Shown one piece after another: positions 50,467 through 59,709 of a DNA stretch of 64,000 nt. Numbering within the stretch: the stretch's first letter is position 1; every line of letters begins with the position of its first letter. The position numbers were made by a program, and so were the translations under genes. The stretch is from the NCBI GenBank assembly GCA_964576075.1, contig CAZNTX010000009.1:5080-69079 (forward strand), read 5' to 3'. The DNA is from Thermohalobaculum sp964576075. Lineage in GTDB: Bacteria; Pseudomonadota; Alphaproteobacteria; Rhodobacterales; Rhodobacteraceae. Under the pieces are notes generated by a model, which was given only the letters and a program-made list of their open reading frames with translations, was not told where the DNA came from and ran no database searches.

Positions 50467-50976
50467 TCAACGCCGCGCCGCGGGGGCGACCTCGCGGGTC
50501 ATGTAGCGCACCGTCTTGCCGAGCTCGGGATAGGCGACGACGGCGGCCTCGCGGAAGCCGAGCGCTTCGTGGACCGCGTCCGACACCGGGTTGGGCGGAA
50601 CCCGGTTGATCTCGCAGGCGACGAGGCCGAGCCCCTCGGCCCGGGCATGGGCGAAGGCGGCCTCGTAGAGCGCGCGGGCGAGCCCCCGGCCGCGCCAGGC
50701 GGGGTCCGTCACGATCCGGTCGACATAGAGGAACCGCTCGAAACGGGCGCGGAACCAGGCGAAATGGGTGCCCTCATAGGCGCTCTCCGGGGCGAAGGCG
50801 AGGAGGAAGCCCAAGCCCCCCGGCAGCCCGACGGCGAAGGCGGCGGCGGCCTGCAGCCGCGCCCAGTCCTCGGGCTCGAGATGGGAGGTCATCTCGGCAT
50901 GGGCGTTGCCGAGCGCGAGAAGACGGGCGCGCTCGGCCTCGGAGAGCGCCGCGAGGGGCCGGGGCGCCGGGCTCAC
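50467..50976 (-). CDS. GNAT family N-acetyltransferase
   Basis: The 169-residue protein starts at GTG 50976, overlapping the ligA stop by four bases (GTGA), so it is probably translated by coupling. The acetyl-CoA motif is DRIVTDPAWRGRGLARALYEAAF, followed by CEINRVPPNPVSDAVHEALGF, typical of a branch of amino-group acetyltransferases. The N-terminus is helical. The acceptor is unknown. It is followed 30 bases later by recG on the same strand, giving a ligA-GNAT-recG run. Confidence 0.85.
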   Translation of the reverse strand: MSPAPRPLAALSEAERARLLALGNAHAEMTSHLEPEDWARLQAAAAFAVGLPGGLGFLLAFAPESAYEGTHFAWFRARFERFLYVDRIVTDPAWRGRGLARALYEAAFAHARAEGLGLVACEINRVPPNPVSDAVHEALGFREAAVVAYPELGKTVRYMTREVAPAARR

Positions 50977-53114
50977 GCGCCCTCCACGAGGGCGAGCCAC
51001 TCCTCCTCGGTCAGCGTCTCGACGCCGAGCTCGGTGGCCTTCTTGAGCTTCGAGCCGGCGCCGGGGCCCGCGACGAGGAGATCGGTCTTGGCCGAGACCG
51101 AGCCCGAGACCTTGGCGCCGAGCGCCTCGGCCCGCGCCTTCGCCTCGTCCCGGCTCATCCGCTCGAGCTTGCCGGTGAACACCACCGTCTTGCCCGCCAC
51201 CGGGCTCGAGGCGACGGCGGGGCGCGCGGCCTCGGCGGGCGCGACCTCCTGGAGCAGCCGCGCGAGCGCCGCCTCGTTGTGCGGATCGGCGAAGAAGTCG
51301 ATCACCGATTGGGCGAGCACCTCGCCCACCCCGTCGATCCCGAGCAGCTCGGCCCGCGCCGCCTCCTCCTCGCCCGCCCGCCGCATCGCCTCGGCGAAGG
51401 CGTCCCAGCTGCCATAGTGCCGCGCGAGGAGCTTGGCCGTCGTCTCGCCGACATGGCGGATGCCGAGGGCGAAGACGAAGCGCGCGAGATCGGGGCTGCG
51501 GCGCGCCTCGATGGCGGCGAAGAGATTGGCGGCGGAGCGCTCCCCCCAGCCTTCGAGGGCGGCCAGGCGCTGGGGCTCGCTCCCCCGGGGGCCGAAGCGG
51601 CGCTCAAGGGTGAAAATGTCGGCGGGCTCCCGCACCCAGCCGATGCGGTGGAGCAGCTCGACCTGGCGGGTGCCGAGCCCCTCGATGTCCATCGCCGCGC
51701 GGGAGACGAAATGGCGGAGCCGCTCGACCACCTGCGCCGGGCAGACGAGCCCGCCGGTGCAGCGGCGCACCGCCTCGCCGGGCTCGCGCGGCGCGGGGCT
51801 GCCGCAGACCGGGCAGTGATCCGGAAAGACGAAGGGCTCGGCCCCGGCCGGGCGCTTGCAGAGATCGACATCGACGACCTTCGGGATCACGTCGCCCGCG
51901 CGGTAGACCGTGACCGTGTCGCCGACGCGCAGGTCCCGGCCCTCGCGGATCGGCTGCCCGTCGGCGCCGCGCCCGGCGATGTAGTCCTCGTTGTGCAGCG
52001 TCGCCGAGGAGACGACGACGCCGCCCACCGTCACCGGGCGCAGCCGGGCGACGGGGGAGAGCGCGCCGGTGCGCCCGACCTGGATGTCGATGCCCTCGAG
52101 CAGCGTCGTGGCCGTCTCGGCCGGGAACTTGTGCGCGAGCGCCCAGCGCGGGGTGGTGGAGCGGCTGCCGAGGCGGGCCTGCCAGTCGAGCCGGTCGACC
52201 TTGTAGACCACGCCGTCGATGTCGTAGCCGAGGCGCGCGCGGCTCTCCTCGATCTCGCGGTGGAGCGAGAGAAGCTCCTCGATGCTCTCGCATCTCCTCG
52301 CGAGGGGGTTCGTCGGCAGCCCCCAGTCCCGGAAGGCGGCCATGACGCCGGACTGCGTCTCGGCGGGCAGGCGCCGGGCCTCCCCCCAGCCATGGGCGAA
52401 GAAGCGGAGCGGGCGCTCGGCGGTGACCGAGGGGTCGAGCTGGCGGAGAGAGCCGGCGGCGGCGTTGCGCGGATTGGCGAAGGTCTTGGCGCCGGCGGCG
52501 GCCTGGCGCGCGTTGAGGGCGGCGAAATCGGCCTGGGTCATGTAGACCTCGCCGCGGATCTCCATCGGGTCGGGCGGCGCGCCGGCGAGGCGCTCGGGGA
52601 TGTCGTCGATGGTGCGGGCATTGGCGGTGACGTCCTCGCCCTCGGTGCCGTCGCCACGCGTCGCGGCCTCGACGAGCCGGCCCCCTTCGTAGCGCAGCGC
52701 GAGGGAGAGCCCGTCGATCTTGGGCTCTGCGAGGAAGGCGACCGGCGCCTCCCCGAGCGAGAGGAAGCGCCGGATGCGCGCCTCGAACTCGCGCACCTCC
52801 TCGGCCTCGAAGGCGTTCTCGAGGGAGAGCATGGGCACCCGGTGGCGGATCTTCGCGAAGCCCTGGGCGGGCGGCGCGCCGATCTTCGCCGTCGGGCTGT
52901 CGGAGCGCGCGAGGTCGGGCCAGGCGGCCTCGAAGGCGCGGAGCCGGGCCTTGAGCGCGTCATACTCCGCATCCGAGATCTCGGGCGCATCCGCCTGGTG
53001 ATAGGCCAGATCGGCCCGCGCCACCGCGTCCGACAGCCGGACGATCTCGGCCTCGGCCTCGGCGCGGGAGAGGGTCTCTGGGGCTGGCTCGGGGCTGTCC
53101 ATGCTCGCTGACAT
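50973..53114 (-). CDS. ligA: NAD-dependent DNA ligase
   Basis: The 713-residue enzyme seals nicks during replication and repair. Domains in order: Ia NAD-binding helices, the adenylation domain with the nucleophile Lys in LAEPKIDGLSLALRYEGG, an OB domain, a zinc finger with CPVCGSP and CTGGLVCPAQ, four HhH repeats (GIRHVGETTAKLLARHYGSW, GIDGVGEVLAQSVIDFF), and a C-terminal BRCT domain starting GKTVVFTGKLERMSRDEAKA. The length fits the family. A start at the ATG at 53102 is equally possible. The GNAT gene overlaps its stop. Confidence 0.98.
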   Translation of the reverse strand: MSASMDSPEPAPETLSRAEAEAEIVRLSDAVARADLAYHQADAPEISDAEYDALKARLRAFEAAWPDLARSDSPTAKIGAPPAQGFAKIRHRVPMLSLENAFEAEEVREFEARIRRFLSLGEAPVAFLAEPKIDGLSLALRYEGGRLVEAATRGDGTEGEDVTANARTIDDIPERLAGAPPDPMEIRGEVYMTQADFAALNARQAAAGAKTFANPRNAAAGSLRQLDPSVTAERPLRFFAHGWGEARRLPAETQSGVMAAFRDWGLPTNPLARRCESIEELLSLHREIEESRARLGYDIDGVVYKVDRLDWQARLGSRSTTPRWALAHKFPAETATTLLEGIDIQVGRTGALSPVARLRPVTVGGVVVSSATLHNEDYIAGRGADGQPIREGRDLRVGDTVTVYRAGDVIPKVVDVDLCKRPAGAEPFVFPDHCPVCGSPAPREPGEAVRRCTGGLVCPAQVVERLRHFVSRAAMDIEGLGTRQVELLHRIGWVREPADIFTLERRFGPRGSEPQRLAALEGWGERSAANLFAAIEARRSPDLARFVFALGIRHVGETTAKLLARHYGSWDAFAEAMRRAGEEEAARAELLGIDGVGEVLAQSVIDFFADPHNEAALARLLQEVAPAEAARPAVASSPVAGKTVVFTGKLERMSRDEAKARAEALGAKVSGSVSAKTDLLVAGPGAGSKLKKATELGVETLTEEEWLALVEGA

Positions 53115-53261
53115 GCCCCGCCCCCGCCGCTTTGTCCAGCCGGCGAGGCGGACGGCCCGTCCCGCGGCCTGGGGGGAAGGCGGCGGGTCGCACCGGGGCG
53201 ACCGGCTGCCGGGGTGGGCGGGGCCGCGGGACGGGCCGTCCGCCGTCCCCGGGCCCGGGCG

Positions 53262-54401
53262 TCAGGCGACCTCGGCGTCGTCCCCCGCGGCCTCGGCGCG
53301 GGACTTGCCGGAGACGTCGAGGGCGAGCGCCGCGGCCATGAACCGGTCGAGATCGCCGTAGAGCACGCCCTGGGTGTCGGAGGTCTCGACCCCCGTGCGC
53401 AGGTCCTTCACCATCTGATAGGGCTGGAGCACATAGGAGCGGATCTGGTTGCCCCAGCCGATCTCGCCCTTGGCGTCGTGGCTCTCCTGGATCGCCTGGG
53501 TGCGCTTCTTCATCTCCATCTCGTAGAGCTTCGAGCGGAGCGATTGCATCGCGATCGCCCGGTTCTGGTGCTGCGACTTCTCCGAGGAGGTCACGACGAT
53601 CCCGGTCGGCAGATGGGTGATGCGCACCGCCGAGTCGGTGGTGTTCACATGCTGCCCGCCGGCGCCGGAGGAGCGGTAGGTGTCGATGCGGATCTCGTTC
53701 GGCGGGATCTCGATCTCGATGGTGTCGTCGATCACCGGATAGACCCAGGCCGAGGCGAAGGAGGTCTGCCGCCGGGCCTGGCTGTCGAAGGGCGAGATCC
53801 GCACGAGCCGGTGCACGCCCGACTCCGTCTTGAGCCAGCCATAGGCGTTGTCGCCCTTGATCTGGTAGGTGACGGAGCGCAGACCCGCCTCCTCGCCGGG
53901 GCTCTCGTCCTGCAGCTCGACCTTGTAGCCATGCGCCTCGGCCCAGCGGGTATACATCCGCGCGAGCATCGCCGCCCAGTCGCAGGCCTCGACCCCGCCG
54001 GCGCCCGCGTTGATCTCGAGGAAGGCGTCGTTGCCGTCGACCTCGCCGGAGAGGAGCGCCTCGATCTCCTTGGCGGCCGCGCGGTCCTTGAGATCGAGAA
54101 GCGCCGCCTCGGCCTCCTCGACGACCTCGCGGTCGTCCTCCGCCTCGCCCATCTCGACGAGTTCGGCATATTCCTTGAGCGCGTCGGCGAGCGCCGTGTA
54201 GCCGTCGATCTGGTCGGCGAGCTTCTGGCGCTCCTTCATCACCGCCTGCGCCTTGGCGGGGTCGGACCACAGATCGGGGTCCTCGGCGCGCGCGTTCATC
54301 TCCTCGAGCCGGTGCTCCGCGGTCTCCCACCCGATGCGCTGGCGCAGGAGCCCGAGCGACTTCTCGATCTCGGCGACGACGGCGGCGGTCTCGGCTTTCA
54401 T
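53262..54401 (-). CDS. prfB: peptide chain release factor 2
   Basis: The 379-residue protein from the ATG at 54401 ends translation at UGA and UAA. The tripeptide anticodon SPF is at 203-205 (RISPFDSQ) and the peptidyl-tRNA hydrolysis motif GGQ at 248-250 (SSGAGGQHVN). The four-domain order and length are normal. The gene is read straight through: no TGA frameshift site is present in the N-terminal region where E. coli prfB has one. The downstream gene on the strand is ligA. Confidence 0.97.
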   Translation of the reverse strand: MKAETAAVVAEIEKSLGLLRQRIGWETAEHRLEEMNARAEDPDLWSDPAKAQAVMKERQKLADQIDGYTALADALKEYAELVEMGEAEDDREVVEEAEAALLDLKDRAAAKEIEALLSGEVDGNDAFLEINAGAGGVEACDWAAMLARMYTRWAEAHGYKVELQDESPGEEAGLRSVTYQIKGDNAYGWLKTESGVHRLVRISPFDSQARRQTSFASAWVYPVIDDTIEIEIPPNEIRIDTYRSSGAGGQHVNTTDSAVRITHLPTGIVVTSSEKSQHQNRAIAMQSLRSKLYEMEMKKRTQAIQESHDAKGEIGWGNQIRSYVLQPYQMVKDLRTGVETSDTQGVLYGDLDRFMAAALALDVSGKSRAEAAGDDAEVA

Positions 54402-54494
54402 GGGGCTCCCTCGAACAAGCAGGCAAACCGAACTGTTAGCGCCCCTCGGGCAGGAGAACAAGGCGCGCGCCAGATGACGCTGCGCAAGCTCCGA

Positions 54495-54523
54495 TTGAGG
54501 CAACATTGTGGCAGTGATATAGC
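54495..54523 (+). promoter_or_regulatory. predicted promoter of the gene at 54.6 kb
   Basis: TTGAGG (54495-54500), 17 bases, TATAGC (54518-54523). It points towards the frameshifted lysine-rich gene whose ATG is at 54576, about 50 bases downstream. Confidence 0.4.
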
Positions 54524-54575
54524 CGGTCGACCGCGCGATCCCAACGCGTTGCCGCACCGATGGGAGGCCGAGCCG

Positions 54576-55384
54576 ATGGGGAAAGTCGACACCCCGTTCC
54601 AGGCGATTTGGGAGCGCGAGGAAGCGCTCTATTCCAAGGAAGCGACCGCGGCGCTGCGCAAACACCTCACGAGCAGCGCCGTCGAGAACACGCTGAAGGC
54701 CAAGTTCGGGCCGAAGCCACGCACCAACACCAAGTCCCCGATGTGGCCCGGCGATGTCAAGAAACTGGAGACCTTCTGCTGCGGGACAACACCATCTTCT
54801 GGATGGTCGAAGGCGATCTCTATCCGGGGCTCGAACTCGACGTGCCGCTCATCGAGGTGCTGGTCAAGACCGACTGCACCACGGCGAAATGCGGGAACGG
54901 CGGCAACACGCTCCCCGTCGGCTTCAAATTCAAGGACTATGAGATCGGGGCGCAGAAAGCGCTCGAGAAGGGGCTGAGCTTCGAACTGACGGGCAAGTCC
55001 GACAAGGGCAAGCGCCTGTTCGACCTCGGCCTGTCGGGCGCCGGCAAGACCTGGAACGGCACCGTCGCCGTGGTGGACGGCAACAAGCTCAAGGCGACGC
55101 TCGCCTCGAAATCCGTCTCCTTCGCGACCAAGGGCTATCAGATCACCGGCAAGATCGGCTGGGAGATCGAGGTGACGGTGATCTACAAGCCGAAGGGGCC
55201 GCGGCTGCCGGCGATCGACGCCGAAGAGGTCGCCAGGGCCTGGGCGCTGACGACCGTGATGGTCCTCATCGTGATCGGAGCCGTGATCGCGTCCCCGGTC
55301 CTCACCTCCGCCCCCAAGATCAACGCGCCGGACTCGAAGGGCAAGATGCTCAAGAAGAAGGATTACGAGACCAAGTTCGCCTGA
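54576..55384 (+). pseudogene. lysine-rich protein with C-terminal membrane segment, frameshifted
   Basis: From the ATG at 54576 the frame encodes GKVDTPFQAIWEREEALYSK and on to GDVKKLETF. Near 54777 the coding signal moves to another frame, which continues LLRDNTIFWMVEGDLYPGLE, then VLVKTDCTTAKCGNGGNTLP and FELTGKSDKGKRLFDL, and ends at 55384. One missing base explains the shift, and the repaired protein is about 269 residues. It has no signal peptide and has a late transmembrane helix (WALTTVMVLIVIGAVIAS). I do not recognise the family. It splits the run prfB-mrcA-amiC, and it resembles the genes at 26.0 and 41.4 kb in lysine content and lack of a leader. Confidence 0.65.
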
Positions 55385-55388
55385 GCCC

Positions 55389-57977
55389 TCAGTAGAGCCC
55401 GCCGGTGCCGAGGCCGAGATCGGCCGGCCGCTCCGGAGGCGCGGGGCGGGCGGGGGCGCCGGCCCCCCCTCCTCCGCCGCCGCGGGCGGCGCGCGACGAG
55501 GGCAGCGTCTCGTAGGGCAGCGCCGCGTCGGTCCCGACCTCGTAGGGCAGAGTGTCGGCCGCCCCGGCGAACAGCGCCTCGTCGTCGACGAGCGCCTCCA
55601 CGGTCTCGTAGAGCTCCGGCTCGGTGCCCATGCGGAAGGTCTGCGCGACGACGTTGGCGCCCTCCGCGTCGTCGGGCAGGCGCGCCCCGGTCTCGGCGTC
55701 GATCTTGACGGTGACGGTCTCGCCATAGCCGGGCGAGGGGAAGCGCCCGGGCGCGCGGGTCTCCATGGCGCGGGCCATGAACTCCTTGAACACCGGGCCG
55801 CAGAGCGTGCCGCCATAGGCGCCGCGGCCCATCGGGCGGGGCTGGTCGTAGCCCATGAAGCAGCCGGCGACGAGATTGGGGGTGAAGCCGATGAACCAGG
55901 CGTCCTTGCTCTCGTTCGTCGTGCCGGTCTTGCCGGCGACGGGGAAGGGCAGCCCGCCCACCGTGCGCGCCGCGGTTCCGCGCTCGACGACGCCCTGCAT
56001 CATGCGCACCAGCTCGCGCGCGGTGTAGGGGTTCATGATCTGGTCGCGCGTGTCGAAGAGGAGCGGCTCGGCGGCGGCGCGGTAGACGCGGGCCTCGCAG
56101 CCCTGGCAGTGGCGCGGGTCGTGGCGGAAGAGGGTGTTGCCGTTGCGGTCCTGGATCCGGTCGACCACCGTCGGGCGCACGCGCCGGCCGCCATTGGCGA
56201 ACATGCCATAGGCCGCGACCATGTCGTAGAGCGTCGTCTCGCCGGCGCCGAGGGCATAGGAGAGATGGCCCGGCATGTTCTCGTAGACGCCGAAGCGCTC
56301 GGCATAGTCCGCCACCCGGTCCATGCCCACCGATTGCGCGATGCGCACGGTCATGAGGTTGCGCGAATAGACGATGCCGTTGGCGAGCGGGGTCGGCCCG
56401 TAGAAGCCGCCCGAGGAGTTCTTCGGCCGCCAGGTCTGCCCGCCGATGCGCACGACGACCGGCGCGTCGAGCACGATGGTGGAGGGGGCGTAGCCCGCAT
56501 CGAGGGCGGCGGCGTAGACGAAGGGCTTGAAGGAGGAACCCGGCTGGCGCTTGGCCTGGGTCGCGCGGTTGAAGCGGCTGTGCTCGTAGGAGAAGCCGCC
56601 CTGGACGGCGAGGACGCGGCCGGTATGCGGGTCCATCGCCATGAAGGCGCCCTGCAGCTCGGGGATCTGGCGGAGCGACCAGCCGTCGCCCGCGCGGGAG
56701 ACGAAGATCACGTCGCCCCGGCGGAAGAGGTCCTCGGGCGCGCGGGGGCGGCGCTCGGCCCGGCCCTCGGCCTCGATGCGGGAGACCCAGCCGGCATCCG
56801 AGAGCCGCAGGCGCCCCTCGCCCGCGCTCTCGCCGGTCTCGATGCCGATGCGCGCGCCCTGCCCGCCCACCTCGAGGACGACGGCGGGGAACCAGCCGGG
56901 GATGTCGCGCGGCAGGCGCAGATCGGCGAGCGCCTCGGCCCAGCCCTCGGTCCGCCCCTCGGCGACCGGCTCGAGCACCCGGTAGGGCCCGCGATAGACG
57001 CCGCGCGCGCGGTCGAATTCCTCGAGCCGGGCGCGCAGCGCCTCCCCCGCGATCGCCTGCAGCTCCGGGTCGACCGTCGCGCGGACCGTCAGCCCGCCCT
57101 CGTAGAGCGCGGCCCGGCTCATCTCGCGGATCACCTGGCGGCGCACCTCGTGGGTGAAGTAGCTCGGAGCCTCCGGGGCGAGGGGGTCGGGGACGGTCTC
57201 GTCGAGGATGGTGTCGAGGGGCGCGGCCTTCGCGGCCTCGGCCGCCTCGCGGGTGAGATGGCCGTTCTGCGCCATCTCCTCGAGCACGTAGTTCCGCCGC
57301 TCCACCGCGCGCGCGCGGTCGCGGATCGGGTGCAGGTCGGAGGGCGCCTTGGGCAGGGCCGCGAGATAGGCGGCCTCGGCCGGCGTCAGCGCCTCGAGCG
57401 GCTTGCCGAAATAGTTGCGCGCGGCGGCGGCCACCCCGTAGGCCCGCGCGCCGAGGAAGATCTCGTTCAGATAGAGTTCGAGGATGTGGTCCTTCGAGAG
57501 CGCCCCGTCGAGGCGCACGGCGAGGATCATCTCCTTGATCTTGCGCTCGATCTCGCGGTCGCGGTCGAGCAGGAAGTTCTTCATCACCTGCTGCGTGATG
57601 GTGGAGGCGCCGGCGAGACGCACGGGGCGGTTCTGCGCCCGGGCGATGGCATAGCGCCCGAGCGCCTTGACGATGCCGAAGGCGTCGACGCCCGGATGGT
57701 CGTAGTAGTTCTTGTCCTCGGCCGAGATGAAGGCGTTCTTCACGAGCGGGGGGATCTCGTCGATCGGGGCGAAGACGCGCCGCTCGCGGGCGTATTCCGC
57801 GATCACCCGGCCCTCGCCGTTGTAGACGCGGGAGAGCATCGCCGGCTGGTAGTCGACGAGTTCGTCGTGGTCCGGCAGATCTGCGCCATACATCCGCACC
57901 ACCGCCGCCGCGGCGACGAGGGCGAACACCGCGGCGATGGCGCCGTTGGAGAAGAGGTTCGCGAGAAGGCGGGTCAT
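55389..57977 (-). CDS. mrcA: penicillin-binding protein 1A
   Basis: The 862-residue bifunctional enzyme polymerises and cross-links peptidoglycan. It has an N-terminal membrane anchor (9-28), then a GT51 transglycosylase domain with FISAEDKNYYDHPGVD and GASTITQQVMKNFLL plus LELYLNEIFLG. An OB-like insert follows, then the transpeptidase domain with the active Ser in KRQPGSSFKPFVYA, a SRN triad element in YSRNLMTVRIAQ, and KTGTTNESKDAWFIGF. The last 50 residues are Gly/Pro-rich. It is downstream of amiC on the same strand, and the two make a cell-wall pair. Confidence 0.97.
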   Translation of the reverse strand: MTRLLANLFSNGAIAAVFALVAAAAVVRMYGADLPDHDELVDYQPAMLSRVYNGEGRVIAEYARERRVFAPIDEIPPLVKNAFISAEDKNYYDHPGVDAFGIVKALGRYAIARAQNRPVRLAGASTITQQVMKNFLLDRDREIERKIKEMILAVRLDGALSKDHILELYLNEIFLGARAYGVAAAARNYFGKPLEALTPAEAAYLAALPKAPSDLHPIRDRARAVERRNYVLEEMAQNGHLTREAAEAAKAAPLDTILDETVPDPLAPEAPSYFTHEVRRQVIREMSRAALYEGGLTVRATVDPELQAIAGEALRARLEEFDRARGVYRGPYRVLEPVAEGRTEGWAEALADLRLPRDIPGWFPAVVLEVGGQGARIGIETGESAGEGRLRLSDAGWVSRIEAEGRAERRPRAPEDLFRRGDVIFVSRAGDGWSLRQIPELQGAFMAMDPHTGRVLAVQGGFSYEHSRFNRATQAKRQPGSSFKPFVYAAALDAGYAPSTIVLDAPVVVRIGGQTWRPKNSSGGFYGPTPLANGIVYSRNLMTVRIAQSVGMDRVADYAERFGVYENMPGHLSYALGAGETTLYDMVAAYGMFANGGRRVRPTVVDRIQDRNGNTLFRHDPRHCQGCEARVYRAAAEPLLFDTRDQIMNPYTARELVRMMQGVVERGTAARTVGGLPFPVAGKTGTTNESKDAWFIGFTPNLVAGCFMGYDQPRPMGRGAYGGTLCGPVFKEFMARAMETRAPGRFPSPGYGETVTVKIDAETGARLPDDAEGANVVAQTFRMGTEPELYETVEALVDDEALFAGAADTLPYEVGTDAALPYETLPSSRAARGGGGGGAGAPARPAPPERPADLGLGTGGLY

Positions 57978-58032
57978 GGCTCCCTCCGCTCGGGCTAGAG
58001 GCCCCTTGCATAGCGCAGCGGCGCGCGCGGGA

Positions 58033-59247
58033 CTACCCGCGAGGCGCGAGGAATCCGGGCGAGGCGACCGCGACCCAGCGCGCGATGCCGGTGGCGATCC
58101 CCTCCGCCATCGCCCGCCGCCAGGCCGGATCCTGAAGGCGCTCGCGGTCGAGCGCGCTCGTCAGGAAGCCGAGCTCGACGAGAACCGAGGGCAGATCCGG
58201 CGCCTTCAGCACGAAGAAATTGCCGCGCCGGTGGGGGCGGGTGTCGAGGAGCTTCACCCGGCCGTCGAGCGCCTCGACGATCAGATCGGCGAGCTTGATC
58301 GATTCGGCCTTGGAGCCGCGCCGGGCGAGATCGACGAGAAGCCGCGCGACATCGTCCCCCTCCCCCGCGAGATCGACCCCGGCGAGCACGTCCGCACGGT
58401 TCTCCCGCTCGGCGAAGGCCTCGGCCGCGCTGTCGGTGCCGCGCCGGTCGAGGGTGTAGAGGCTCGCCCCGTCCGCCTCCCCGCTCGCGAGGCTATCGGT
58501 GTGGAGCGAGACGAAGACATGCGCGCCCGCCTCCCGGGCGATCTTTATGCGCTCCCTGAGCGGCAGGAAGCGGTCGTCGACCCGCGTCATCACCGGATAG
58601 AGCCCCGGAAAGGCGGCGATGCGCGCGGCGAGCACATGGCCGAAGGCGAGGACGATGTCCTTCTCGAGGAGCCCGCCGAGGGACGCGCCCGGATCGATCC
58701 CGCCATGGCCGGGGTCGATGGCGACGACGACCTGCCCCTCGGGCGCCCGTTCGATCCGCCGCGCGCGGCTCCAGCGCGCCCCCTCCGGCCAGCCGGCGGT
58801 CTCGGCGAAGGCCGCCGCGCCCGTCGGCGCGAGCGCGATCTCCAGCGCGAAGCCGCCGCGCACCGGCACGAGCCCCGCGCGGCGCACCGCCATCGGGCGG
58901 TCGAGCTCGATCACGATGCGCCCGGTGTCGTGACGGAAGAGCCCGTGGCGGAGCGCCCGGATGCCCGGCAGGCGCGCCGTCTCCCGCGCCTCGGCACGCC
59001 AGTCGAAGGGCGGCAGGTCGATCACCACGCGCCAGGGCTCGACCAGGGTGAAGAGGCTGAACGCCGGATCCCCGTCGACGCGGAAGGCGAGGCGCAACCC
59101 CTCCCCCTCCCGCTCATGCGCGACGCCGAGGATCTCGAGCCCCCCCTCCGCCCCGCGCGCAGGCGGCGCGAGCGCGAGCAGGAGCAGTGCGAGCCCCGCG
59201 ACCCACACCCCGCTCGCCGCCGTCAGAGCCCTCCGCGCCAAGCCCAT
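58033..59247 (-). CDS. amiC: N-acetylmuramoyl-L-alanine amidase
   Basis: The 404-residue protein has a signal/anchor (1-32), an N-terminal AMIN-type domain that directs amidases to the division site (about 35-160, FSLFTLVEPWRVVIDLPPFD), and a C-terminal amidase_3 zinc domain. Zinc ligands are His in IDPGHGGIDPG, Glu in LLEKDI and His in VSLHTDS. The catalytic Glu is in VLVELGFLTS. It cuts the amide bond between MurNAc and L-Ala during daughter-cell separation. It lies 56 bases upstream of mrcA on the same strand, and is divergent from rne. Confidence 0.95.
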   Translation of the reverse strand: MGLARRALTAASGVWVAGLALLLLALAPPARGAEGGLEILGVAHEREGEGLRLAFRVDGDPAFSLFTLVEPWRVVIDLPPFDWRAEARETARLPGIRALRHGLFRHDTGRIVIELDRPMAVRRAGLVPVRGGFALEIALAPTGAAAFAETAGWPEGARWSRARRIERAPEGQVVVAIDPGHGGIDPGASLGGLLEKDIVLAFGHVLAARIAAFPGLYPVMTRVDDRFLPLRERIKIAREAGAHVFVSLHTDSLASGEADGASLYTLDRRGTDSAAEAFAERENRADVLAGVDLAGEGDDVARLLVDLARRGSKAESIKLADLIVEALDGRVKLLDTRPHRRGNFFVLKAPDLPSVLVELGFLTSALDRERLQDPAWRRAMAEGIATGIARWVAVASPGFLAPRG

Positions 59248-59709
59248 GCGCCGCCTCCCGTTTCCGCCCGAGTTCCGATGCGCGACGCTAGCATGCGGGA
59301 GATCGGGAATAAATCGAGTTGTGTTCCAGGGCGGTTCTTGCTAGGCGAGCACGGTCGGATGCGGGTCCGCGCCCGGGGCTCTCCGGTTTCGGAGGGTCGG
59401 CGCGGGTCCCCCCGTCACCGGCCATCCCGCCGGCCAGGGCCCGCGCGCATGCCGCGCGGCTCCAGGGGGGACGGGCCGGGTCCGGCGCGCGGGCCGCGCG
59501 CCCCCACCCTGCCGCGCGCTTACCGCGCGGCCCCGACAGGAAGCTGACGATGCCCGCCCCCCACGCGTCGACGCGCCCCCTTGCGACAGCGGCCGACCTC
59601 CGGCCCCGCGAGGCCGCGGATCGTGGCGGCCGCATCGCCCCAACCACACGATCGCCGCGCCGGGACGGGGGGCCGCGGCCCCGCCGCCCCGCCCGGCCAC
59701 AGGACATCC
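59248..59709 (+). other. divergent amiC-rne intergenic region and rne leader
   Basis: These 462 bases hold no gene. The amiC promoter should lie at the left edge, where a short AT-rich patch (AATAAATCGAG, 59308-59318) occurs. The remainder is a long GC-rich leader for rne. Long leaders that let RNase E adjust its own mRNA are known in E. coli; whether it applies here is inference. An ACAGGAC ribosome binding site ends it. Confidence 0.5.

Noticed and set aside
53262..54401. Programmed frameshift in prfB
   Set aside because: The gene reads continuously through the region where E. coli has the in-frame TGA, so no recoding is needed.
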